DNA of 64,000 bases, taken from Aurantimonas manganoxydans SI85-9A1. GTDB lineage: Bacteria; Pseudomonadota; Alphaproteobacteria; Rhizobiales; Rhizobiaceae. Position 1 is the first letter of the stretch, and each line of letters begins with the position of its first letter. Where the stretch lies: the NCBI RefSeq assembly GCF_000153465.1, contig NZ_CH672387.1, positions 3,158,932-3,222,931 of the forward strand, in the 5' to 3' direction. Positions 17,284 to 24,737 of the stretch are shown in pieces. The position numbers were made by a program, and so were the translations under genes. Below the pieces are notes generated by a model. The model was not told where the DNA came from. It saw only the letters and a list, made by a program, of their open reading frames with translations, and made no database searches.

Positions 17284-18078
17284 ATGCGCTGGGAACGTTT
17301 GACCACACGCGAAATCCAGGACCTGCCGCGGACCATTCCGGTCATTGTCAATGTCGCGGCGATCGAGCAGCACGGCCCGCATCTGCCGCTCGACACCGAT
17401 GCGGTCATCGGCGCGGCGTTTCTCGATTCCTTGGAAGCGCGAGCCGGCGACGAAGTCCTGATCCTGCCCCAGGTCAAGGTCTGCTGCTCCGAGCACCATA
17501 TGGATTTTCCCGGTACGCTCAGCATCGGGCACCGCAGTTTCCTCGATTATGTCGGCGCCATTCTCCAATCCGTCGTCCGGCACGGCTTCCGCAATCTCGT
17601 GATCTTCAACAGCCATGGCGGCAACCAGGCCATCGGCCAGGTCCTGCTCGAGGAATTCGGCGCCTCGCATCGCGATTGCCGGATCGTGATGCTGACGTGG
17701 TGGCGGCTGGCGGGTCCCGAAATCTCGCAGATCCGCGAAAGCGGCTTTGCCGGCGCCAATCACGCCTGCGAACTCGAGACATCGCTGATGCTGCATGTCG
17801 ATCCGGCGTCGGTTCGCCAACCCGACCATCTTCCGCCCATGAGCTACGTTCCGACCCACGGCTGGGCCAATGCGGACATGATCCTGCCGGCCCGCGGCGC
17901 GCTGTTCCGCTCCATGGCCGAGATGTCCGACGGGCTGGGCGCCGTCGGCGACGCATCCCTGGCGACGGCGGCCAAGGGCCAGGCGATCATCGAAGCGGTC
18001 ACCGAACAACTCCTTGCAGTCGTCCGTGACCTGTCGGTCGCGTCTTCCACAGCAGATCTGAAAACCGAAGGAGACTGA
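17284..18078 (+). CDS. Creatininase-family amidohydrolase
   Basis: Metal-dependent hydrolase of cyclic or linear amides, located in the cytosol. The start at 17284 lies 4 bp after the previous stop. The diagnostic metal-ligand segment is EQHGPHLPLDTD (Glu28, His30, Asp39), followed by FNSHGGN near residue 103 and the downstream Glu in ELETSLMLH. 264 aa is normal for the family, which includes creatininase, MftE and FAPy deformylase (ArfB). With an adjacent dipeptide-type importer and a RidA protein, a role in opening a lactam or amide nutrient is plausible (inference). Confidence 0.9.
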   Translation: MRWERLTTREIQDLPRTIPVIVNVAAIEQHGPHLPLDTDAVIGAAFLDSLEARAGDEVLILPQVKVCCSEHHMDFPGTLSIGHRSFLDYVGAILQSVVRHGFRNLVIFNSHGGNQAIGQVLLEEFGASHRDCRIVMLTWWRLAGPEISQIRESGFAGANHACELETSLMLHVDPASVRQPDHLPPMSYVPTHGWANADMILPARGALFRSMAEMSDGLGAVGDASLATAAKGQAIIEAVTEQLLAVVRDLSVASSTADLKTEGD

Positions 18079-18081
18079 GAT

Positions 18082-19620
18082 ATGTTGAAGACATTGGCAC
18101 GAAGCTGCCTTGCGGCGACCATGGCGTTTGGGGGGCTCGCCGCGTCTAGCGCGGCGGTGATGGCGCAGGACAAGCCCGGCGGCATCATCACGGTCGCCAC
18201 GATCGGCGAGCCGAACACGCTCGACCCGATGGCCGCGACGGGCGACCTTCTGGGCATGGTCACCCAGCATTTCCTCGAGACGCTCTACACCTTCGACAAG
18301 GAATGGAACGTCACCCCGCTGCTGGCGGCCGACATGCCGGAAATTTCCGATGACGGAAAGATCGTGACGATTGCGCTGCGCGAGGGGATCAAGTTCCACA
18401 ACGGCAAGACGATGACGGCGGACGATGTCGTCGCCTCGCTGGAGCGCTGGCTCAAGATCGCATCGCGCGGACAGCTCGTCGCCGACAAGGTGGAGAAGGT
18501 CGAGGCGGTGGACGCCAACACCGTCAAGATCTCGCTGAGCGCCCCCTTCGGCCCGCTGCCGGCGCTGCTCGCCTTCAACAATTCCGCCGCCGTGATCCTG
18601 CCGAAGGAAATCCTGGCCGAACCGCTGATCGAATTCATCGGCACCGGACCTTTCATGCTGAAGGAACGGCGCCCCGATCAGTACATCCAGTTGGTGAGCT
18701 TTCCCGACTACAAGCCGCTGGACGGCGACGCGGACGGCTTCGGTGGCCGCAGGGAGGCGCTTCTCGACGAGGTGCGGTTCGTGCCCGTCCCCGACGCCAA
18801 CACCCGCGTGGAAGGGGCCGTCGCCGGCCAGTACGATTTCGCCGAACTGCTCCCCGTCGAATCCTACGACCGGCTGACCGGCCAGACCGAGCCGATGCTG
18901 ACGGAATCCTTCGGGTGGCCGATGTTCATCATGAACACCAAACAGGGTGTCATGACGGATCAGGACATGCGCAAGGCTGTCCAGTCCTTGCAGAACTCCG
19001 ACGATTTGATGCTCGCAGCCTTCGGCGAGGAGCGCTTCTTCAAGGTCGACGGAGCGATGTATCCAGAGGGCTATGTCTGGCGCAACGAGGCGGGCGTCGA
19101 AGCCTATAACCAGGGCGATGTGGAACAGGCCAAGAGCCTGGCCGAGAAAGCCGGATACGACGGCGAACCGATCCGCATTCTCACGAGCCGACAGTACGAG
19201 TTCCACTACAAGATGGCCCAGGTCCTGGACGCCTATCTGAAGTCCGCCGGCCTCAAGTCCCAGCTGGACGTCGTCGATTGGGCGACCCTCGTGCAGCGGC
19301 GCGCGGATCCGGCGCTGTGGGACATCTTCATCACCCACAGCCCCTTCCTGCCGGATCCGGCGCTGATCGCGCCGCTGCCGGCAAGCTATCCCGGCTGGTG
19401 GTCGACGCCGGAAAAGGAAAAGCTCCTGACGGCACTCAACACCGAAACCGACCTTGAGAAGCGCCAGGCGATCTGGTCCGACATCCAGGGCCTGATCTAC
19501 GAGCAGGCCCCGTTCTACAAGGTCGGCGATTTCGCGGCACTCGCGGCCAAGTCGCCGAAGGTCGAGGGCTTCGAGGCATCGCCCTGGCCCTATTTCTGGA
19601 ACGTGTCGATCAAGCAGTAA
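18082..19620 (+). CDS. ABC peptide/amide-type substrate-binding protein (SBP_bac_5)
   Basis: Extracytoplasmic binding protein for the importer encoded just downstream. The start follows AAGGAGA. A signal peptide of about 32 residues ends with AAVMA-QD. The mature protein has the SBP_5 opening (TIGEPNTLDPMAATGD), the ETLYTFDKEWNVTPLLA segment and the GTGPFMLKERRPDQY region near residue 190. 512 aa is usual. Substrates of this family include peptides, opines, glycosides and nickel; here the companion creatininase-like and enolase-like enzymes suggest a small amide. A strong hairpin follows its stop. Confidence 0.93.
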   Translation: MLKTLARSCLAATMAFGGLAASSAAVMAQDKPGGIITVATIGEPNTLDPMAATGDLLGMVTQHFLETLYTFDKEWNVTPLLAADMPEISDDGKIVTIALREGIKFHNGKTMTADDVVASLERWLKIASRGQLVADKVEKVEAVDANTVKISLSAPFGPLPALLAFNNSAAVILPKEILAEPLIEFIGTGPFMLKERRPDQYIQLVSFPDYKPLDGDADGFGGRREALLDEVRFVPVPDANTRVEGAVAGQYDFAELLPVESYDRLTGQTEPMLTESFGWPMFIMNTKQGVMTDQDMRKAVQSLQNSDDLMLAAFGEERFFKVDGAMYPEGYVWRNEAGVEAYNQGDVEQAKSLAEKAGYDGEPIRILTSRQYEFHYKMAQVLDAYLKSAGLKSQLDVVDWATLVQRRADPALWDIFITHSPFLPDPALIAPLPASYPGWWSTPEKEKLLTALNTETDLEKRQAIWSDIQGLIYEQAPFYKVGDFAALAAKSPKVEGFEASPWPYFWNVSIKQ

Positions 19621-19627
19621 CCCGATT

Positions 19628-19652
19628 CCGGCGGGCGCACAGCGTCCGCCGG
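19628..19652 (+). other. Intercistronic hairpin after binding-protein gene
   Basis: Eleven-nt arms CCGGCGGGCGC (19628-19638) and GCGTCCGCCGG (19642-19652) with one G-U pair and a 3-nt loop, 7 nt after the stop. No T tract follows. Confidence 0.6.
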
Positions 19653-19680
19653 GCCCGCCCCGATGTCACCGGAAAGCGCG

Positions 19681-20622
19681 ATGGCCAGCTACGTCCTCAA
19701 ACGATTCACCGGCATGATCGTCGTCCTCTTCGTCGTGGCGACCATTGTCTTCGTGATCGTGCGCATCGCACCGGGCGACCCGGCAGCCGTCATGCTCGGT
19801 CCCGATGCGACGCCTGCCGACATCGCGGCGCTACGCGACCGGCTTGGTCTCAACCAACCCCTCCTCGTCCAGTTTGGCGTCTATCTCGGCCAGATCCTCA
19901 CCGGCAATCTCGGCGATTCCATCTTCCTGAACATGCCGGTGTTGACGGCCCTGGGCCAACGCGCCGAGCCGACCTTCTTTCTCACCCTGTTCTCGATCCT
20001 CATCGCCACCGTCATTGCCCTGCCCATCGGCATCCTGTCGGCCTATCATCGCGGCAGCCTGTTCGATCAGGCGTCAACGACGCTCGCCATGTTCGCTGCG
20101 AGCGTTCCGAGCTTCTGGCTGGCGCTCATCCTGATCCAGGTGTTTGCCGTGCGTCTGGGCTGGTTCCCCGTCGCCGGCTACGGCGGTCCCGATACGACGC
20201 TGTTCGAGCGGTTGCATCATCTGGTCCTGCCGGCCGTGACACTCGGCGTCGTCAGTTCGGCGCTGATCCTGCGCTTCACCCGTGCCTCCATGCTGGATGT
20301 CCTCGATGACGACTACATCCGCACCGCCCGATCGAAGGGCATGGCGGAAACGCCGGTCATCCTCAAGCACGCCTTCAAGAATGCCCTGATCCCGATCCTC
20401 ACGGTCATCGGCATCACGGCCGCCCTTCTGATTTCCGGGGCGATCGTGACGGAAACGGTATTCGGCCTTCCCGGCGTCGGCAATCTCGTCGTGTCGGCGG
20501 TCATGCGCCGGGACTATCCGGTGATCCAGGGAGCGCTTCTCGTTGTCGCCGCACTCTATGTCCTGATCAATTTTGCCATCGACATGCTCTATCTCGTCAT
20601 CGATCCCAGGGTGCGGTTCTGA
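19681..20622 (+). CDS. ABC permease (DppB/OppB-like)
   Basis: First membrane subunit of the dipeptide-type importer. The start at 19681 is chosen because GGAAAG precedes it and the product begins MASYVLKRFTGM as in the family; an ATG at 19663 is possible. Six membrane helices are apparent. The N-terminal TM1 with ATIVFVIVRIAPGDPA is typical, and the coupling (EAA) loop reads YIRTARSKGMAETPVILKHA. 313 aa is normal. The stop overlaps the next start (TGATG). Confidence 0.94.
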   Translation: MASYVLKRFTGMIVVLFVVATIVFVIVRIAPGDPAAVMLGPDATPADIAALRDRLGLNQPLLVQFGVYLGQILTGNLGDSIFLNMPVLTALGQRAEPTFFLTLFSILIATVIALPIGILSAYHRGSLFDQASTTLAMFAASVPSFWLALILIQVFAVRLGWFPVAGYGGPDTTLFERLHHLVLPAVTLGVVSSALILRFTRASMLDVLDDDYIRTARSKGMAETPVILKHAFKNALIPILTVIGITAALLISGAIVTETVFGLPGVGNLVVSAVMRRDYPVIQGALLVVAALYVLINFAIDMLYLVIDPRVRF

Positions 20623-21488
20623 TGGCCGTTTCCGTCGCCGCACGAAGCACCCGGATCGCCGGCATTGCGAAGATCCTGCGCGAGCGCAAGCCGCTCGCCC
20701 TTGGTGCAGCGCTCCTCCTGATCATCGTGGTCCTGTGCGTATTCGCTCCGCTGTTCGCGCCTTACGATCCCAACAAGCTGTCGATCGCCAATCGCCTGAT
20801 CGCACCGGGAGCGGACCATTTTTTCGGCACCGACGAATTTGGCCGCGACGTGTTCACCCGCGCGATCTATGCCGGCCGGACGTCGCTGATGATCGGAGCG
20901 GCTGCCACGATCTTCGCCTCGGTGATCGGCATCGCCCTCGGGCTCGTGGCGGGCTTCTTCCGCCGCACCGATGTCGTCATCGCCCGGGTCATCGACGCGA
21001 TGATGGCCTTCCCGGACATCCTTCTCGCCATCGCGCTTGTCGCAGCCCTCGGCCCCTCGGCGGCCACCGTCATCGTCGCTCTGGGTATCGTCTACACGCC
21101 GCGCCTGGCCCGCATCGTGCGCGCCTCCACCTTCGTCATCCGCGAACTGCCCTATGTGGAGGCCGCCCGAGCCCTTGGCGTACCGACCTGGCGCATTCTC
21201 TATCGCCACGTCCTGCGCAACCTCTTGTCCGTCATCATGGTCCAGGCGACCTTCATCTTTGCCTACGCGATGCTGGCGGAGGCGAGCCTGACCTTCCTCG
21301 GTGTCGGCGTCAGCCCGGACATTCCCACCTGGGGGACGATGATCTCGGCAGGGCGCCAGTATGTCGGTCAAGCCGACTGGATGACCGTCTTCCCGGGCCT
21401 TGCCATCATCCTGTCCGTGATGTCGCTCCAGCTCGTCGGCGACGGCTTGCGCGACCTTCTCGACCCCCGCCTGCGCAAGGATCTCTGA
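20622..21488 (+). CDS. ABC permease (DppC/OppC-like)
   Basis: Second membrane subunit. The OppC N-terminal segment is present (FAPYDPNKLSIANRL, then HFFGTDEFGRDVFTRAIYAGRTSL), followed by five more helices and the EAA loop YVEAARALGVPTWRILYRHVL. 288 aa is normal. Translationally coupled to the preceding permease, and 1 bp before the ATPase gene. Confidence 0.95.
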   Translation: MAVSVAARSTRIAGIAKILRERKPLALGAALLLIIVVLCVFAPLFAPYDPNKLSIANRLIAPGADHFFGTDEFGRDVFTRAIYAGRTSLMIGAAATIFASVIGIALGLVAGFFRRTDVVIARVIDAMMAFPDILLAIALVAALGPSAATVIVALGIVYTPRLARIVRASTFVIRELPYVEAARALGVPTWRILYRHVLRNLLSVIMVQATFIFAYAMLAEASLTFLGVGVSPDIPTWGTMISAGRQYVGQADWMTVFPGLAIILSVMSLQLVGDGLRDLLDPRLRKDL

Positions 21489-21489
21489 C

Positions 21490-22539
21490 ATGACGCAGAT
21501 GAACGCGGAGCCGATGAACCCGGTGCCGGCGTCTTCGGACGCCGTCACGCTGAAGGTGACCGGCTTGCGGACCCATTTCCGGATCGGTTCGACCATTGCA
21601 AAGGCCGTGGACGACGTCGATCTGACAGTCCGCCAGGGCAAGACCCTCGCCGTCGTCGGCGAATCCGGCTCCGGCAAATCGGTGACCAGCCTGTCGATCA
21701 TGCGGCTGCTTGCCCCTTCGGCGAGGATCGTCGACGGGACGATGACCTTCAAGCGACGCGATGGCAGCGTCGTTGATCTGGCCCGGGCCAACAATCGCGT
21801 GATGCGCAAGATCCGAGGCGGGGAGATCGCGATGATCTTCCAGGAGCCGATGACGAGCCTCAATCCGCTTTATACTGTCGGCGATCAGATCATCGAGATG
21901 ATCCGCCTGCACGAGACGATCTCGCGTGCCGACGCCCGCAGCCGGGCCCGCCGCATGCTCGAACTGGTCGAGATCGCCTCGCCGGAGCAGCGCCTCGACG
22001 ATTATCCGCACTCCATGTCCGGCGGCATGCGCCAACGGGTGATGATTGCCCTGGCTCTCGCCTGCGACCCTTTCCTCCTGATCGCCGACGAGCCGACGAC
22101 GGCGCTCGACGTGACAATTCAGGCGCAGATCCTCGAGCTTCTGCGACGGCTCCAGCACGAAATGGGCATGAGCATCCTGTTCGTGACCCACAATCTCGGC
22201 GTCGTGGCCGAGATCGCCGATGATGTCGCCGTCATGTATGCCGGCAAGGTGGTCGAGCAGGCACCGGTCAGGTCGCTCTTCAAGATGCCGCGTCATCCTT
22301 ATACGAAAGGGCTGATCGCCTGCATCCCGGACCCCGCACGCGACCGGGACGAAACGGGACGGCGGCGCCTGCTCAGTCCGATCCCCGGCTCCGTTCCCAG
22401 CGTCACCAACCTTCCCCGCGGTTGCGCCTATGCCGATCGCTGCCCTCTGACAGTCGATAGATGCCGCGTGGAGAGCCCGCCGCTGATCGCGGTGGAGACG
22501 CTGCATTCCACCCGCTGCTGGAGGCACGAAGACGTATGA
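21490..22539 (+). CDS. ABC ATPase (DppD/OppD-like)
   Basis: First ATPase of the importer. Walker [10 protein letters not shown] lies near residue 57, then [11 protein letters not shown] (Q-loop), signature [12 protein letters not shown], Walker B with [13 protein letters not shown], and switch His in FVTHNLGVV. The C-terminal oligopeptide-transporter domain contains a Cys cluster (RGCAYADRC) of the kind that binds an Fe-S cluster in some homologues. 349 aa is typical. Its stop overlaps the start of the next ATPase (ATGA at 22536). Confidence 0.95.
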   Translation: MTQMNAEPMNPVPASSDAVTLKVTGLRTHFRIGSTIAKAVDDVDLTVRQGKTLAVVGESGSGKSVTSLSIMRLLAPSARIVDGTMTFKRRDGSVVDLARANNRVMRKIRGGEIAMIFQEPMTSLNPLYTVGDQIIEMIRLHETISRADARSRARRMLELVEIASPEQRLDDYPHSMSGGMRQRVMIALALACDPFLLIADEPTTALDVTIQAQILELLRRLQHEMGMSILFVTHNLGVVAEIADDVAVMYAGKVVEQAPVRSLFKMPRHPYTKGLIACIPDPARDRDETGRRRLLSPIPGSVPSVTNLPRGCAYADRCPLTVDRCRVESPPLIAVETLHSTRCWRHEDV

Positions 22540-23549
22540 GTGCAACCGATCAGACGAACGAGACGCTCCTGTCGGTGCGCAATCTCGTCAAGACGTTTCA
22601 TATCGGGAAGGGGCTCGTCCAGGCCATCGCCGGCGTGTCCTTCGATGTCAGACGTGGCAGGACCACCGGGATCGTCGGCGAATCCGGCTCGGGCAAGACG
22701 ACGATCGGGCGCTGCATCATGCGCCTGGTCGAGCCGTCGGGCGGCGAAGCGCTGTTCGAGGGAGAGGATCTCTTCCAGGCCTCGAACAAGCGTCTTCGCG
22801 ATCTGCGCAAACGCCTGCAGTTCATCTTCCAGGACCCCTATTCCAGCCTGAACCCGAAGATGAAGGTCGCCGACATCATCGGCGAGGCGATCGACACGCA
22901 CCGGATCGCCAAGGGCGGCGCCAGGCGCCAGATGATCGGCGATCTTCTCGAACGCGTTGGGCTCGATCGGGACCATGATCGCCGCTTCCCGCACGAATTC
23001 TCCGGCGGCCAGCGCCAGCGGATCGGCATTGCCAGGGCCCTGGCAGTGCAGCCCGACCTGATCGTCGCCGACGAGCCGATCTCGGCGCTCGACGTGTCCG
23101 TTCAGGCGCAGATCCTCAATCTCTTCCAGTCGCTTCAGACCGAGCTGGGACTGACGGTCGTGTTCATCTCTCACGATTTGACCGTCGTCGAATATCTCTG
23201 TGACGACGTCGTCGTCCTCTATCTCGGGCGCGTCATGGAGAGCGGCCGGGCCGAAGACATCTACGGCAACCCGCGTCACCCCTACACGCGGGCGCTGCTG
23301 TCGAGCTCGCCGCTTCCCGATCCCGAACGCCGTCGCGAGCGCATCGTCCTGAAGGGCGACATTCCCAGCCCGCTCGCGCCTCCGTCGGGCTGTGTCTTCC
23401 GCACACGCTGCCCCGCCGCGATCGACGCCTGCGCAAAGACGGTTCCGCCGATCGAGGAAGTCGGCGAACACCACACCGTCGCCTGCATCAGGCACCGAGA
23501 CTTGCCGGCCTGGCTGCCTGCACAGAACCAAACGAAGGAAATCGCATGA
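22536..23549 (+). CDS. ABC ATPase (DppF/OppF-like)
   Basis: Second ATPase. The start at 22536 overlaps the previous stop; GGAGG lies upstream. Walker A GESGSGKTT, Q-loop IFQDPYSSLNPK, signature FSGGQRQRIGIA, Walker B with IVADEPISALDVS and switch His in FISHDLTVVEYL are all intact. The C-terminal Cys motif (GCVFRTRCPAAIDAC) is present. 337 aa. Its stop overlaps the RidA start by 4 bp, which ties the small enzyme to the transporter. Confidence 0.95.
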   Translation: MSATDQTNETLLSVRNLVKTFHIGKGLVQAIAGVSFDVRRGRTTGIVGESGSGKTTIGRCIMRLVEPSGGEALFEGEDLFQASNKRLRDLRKRLQFIFQDPYSSLNPKMKVADIIGEAIDTHRIAKGGARRQMIGDLLERVGLDRDHDRRFPHEFSGGQRQRIGIARALAVQPDLIVADEPISALDVSVQAQILNLFQSLQTELGLTVVFISHDLTVVEYLCDDVVVLYLGRVMESGRAEDIYGNPRHPYTRALLSSSPLPDPERRRERIVLKGDIPSPLAPPSGCVFRTRCPAAIDACAKTVPPIEEVGEHHTVACIRHRDLPAWLPAQNQTKEIA

Positions 23550-24010
23550 CGCCCGAAGAAAAGCTCGCCGAACTCGGCCTTACCCTTCCGCCTGTGGCCG
23601 CGCCGATCGCCAATTTCGTCACCCACGTCGAAGATGGATCGCTCCTCTATCTGTCCGGTCAGGGGCCTCGCGATCACAACGGCCAGTTGGCGACCGGAAA
23701 GGTCGGCGCTGGCGTTTCCGTCGAGGAGGCCTACGCGCACGCGCAACTGACGGGCCTCAATCTCCTCGCTGTGATGAAGCATGCCCTCGGCGATCTCGGC
23801 CGCGTCGAGCGCGTGGTCAAGCTTCTGGGCATGGTCAATGCCGATCCGCTTTTCTGCGACCACCCGAAGGTCATCAACGGGTGCTCAGACCTGATGGTCA
23901 ACGTCTTCGGCGACAAGGGCCGCCACGCACGATCCGCGGTCGGCTTCGGATCGCTTCCGGGCCAGATCACCGTAGAGATCGAGGCCATTGTCAGGTTCAG
24001 GAAGGACTAG
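23546..24010 (+). CDS. RidA family protein (YjgF/YER057c/UK114)
   Basis: Small trimeric cytosolic enzyme family that hydrolyses reactive imine/enamine intermediates or acts as a specialised deaminase. The fold signature LLYLSGQGP is near residue 35, the VVKLLGMVNAD strand follows, and the catalytic-Arg region is ARSAVGFGSLP near residue 128. 154 aa places it in the longer UK114-like (atu1953-type) subgroup rather than canonical 128-aa RidA. As last gene of an amide-uptake operon it could process an imine released by the pathway (inference). Confidence 0.9.
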   Translation: MTPEEKLAELGLTLPPVAAPIANFVTHVEDGSLLYLSGQGPRDHNGQLATGKVGAGVSVEEAYAHAQLTGLNLLAVMKHALGDLGRVERVVKLLGMVNADPLFCDHPKVINGCSDLMVNVFGDKGRHARSAVGFGSLPGQITVEIEAIVRFRKD

Positions 24011-24164
24011 TACCGGTCGGCGGCTGTGTGCGGCTCGGGAACGCGGCGGCCCGGTTTTCTACGCTTTCATTGACCGGGGTCCATTCGAAGCCGGGGAATT
24101 CCAATCTGGAAAAAAGCAGCGCTTCCGCCTTGAAGTTAGCCGGATATGGGCAGAAGCAGGAAGA

Positions 24165-24181
24165 CGTAACCTAGCGTAACC
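24165..24181 (+). repeat. Tandem 7-bp direct repeats CGTAACC, one helical turn apart
   Basis: CGTAACC occurs at 24165-24171 and 24175-24181, a 10-bp start-to-start spacing, about 37 bp before the FecR-like gene. The phasing is that of a response-regulator-type site; no cognate regulator is encoded next to it. Confidence 0.35.
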
Positions 24182-24217
24182 GGTCTGACCGGGCAGGCAG
24201 CCATCAGGAGACGTCGA

Positions 24218-24733
24218 ATGCAAGTCTCTCGTTCCCGGACGTTCGCGGCGGTGGCAGCCCTTTTCCTCATGACGTCTCCGGCAGCCGTCGCACAGCAGGA
24301 TCGGGCCTGCACATCCGTTACCCTGGATGATCCGCCGCGCACCATGATCCGGTGCCCCGGCGGATTGCTCATCGAGGCCGAGGCCACCGCGAGGCTGCAG
24401 ATCCTTGCGCCGTCGTCGGGCGGACCGCCCCACGCGGTCCGTCTCGATACGAAGGCGGTTCTGATCGACTTGAAGACCGCGCGGCCTTTTCAGATCATGA
24501 CGCCCCACGCGATCGCCTCGGTGCGGGGCACCGTCTATGCGGTCGATGTCGGCCCTGGCACGACCGCTGTTTTCGTGGCCGAAGGACAGGTGCAGGTTGG
24601 TCGGCGCAGGGGGCCGGGCGCCGTTCTCCTGGGACCGGGCGAAGGCGTTGACGTGAGTCCCGGCGCCCCCTTGGCAGTTCGCCGCTGGCCACAGGAGCGG
24701 GTTTCCCGCCTGCTTTCCCGCTTCGGGCGATAA
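24218..24733 (+). CDS. Exported FecR-domain-like protein
   Basis: 171-aa protein with a clear signal peptide (about residues 1-26, cleavage after AAVAQ), preceded by AGGAGAC. The mature part is a beta-rich FecR-type domain (MTPHAIASVRGTVYAVDV, then VFVAEGQVQV and LGPGEGVDV), the pattern found in small periplasmic FecR proteins that are not sigma-factor regulators. Two Cys (about residues 30 and 46) could form a disulfide. The next gene encodes a CHASE2 cyclase only 4 bp away, so this may be its periplasmic partner. Confidence 0.82.
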   Translation: MQVSRSRTFAAVAALFLMTSPAAVAQQDRACTSVTLDDPPRTMIRCPGGLLIEAEATARLQILAPSSGGPPHAVRLDTKAVLIDLKTARPFQIMTPHAIASVRGTVYAVDVGPGTTAVFVAEGQVQVGRRRGPGAVLLGPGEGVDVSPGAPLAVRRWPQERVSRLLSRFGR

Positions 24734-24737
24734 ACCG

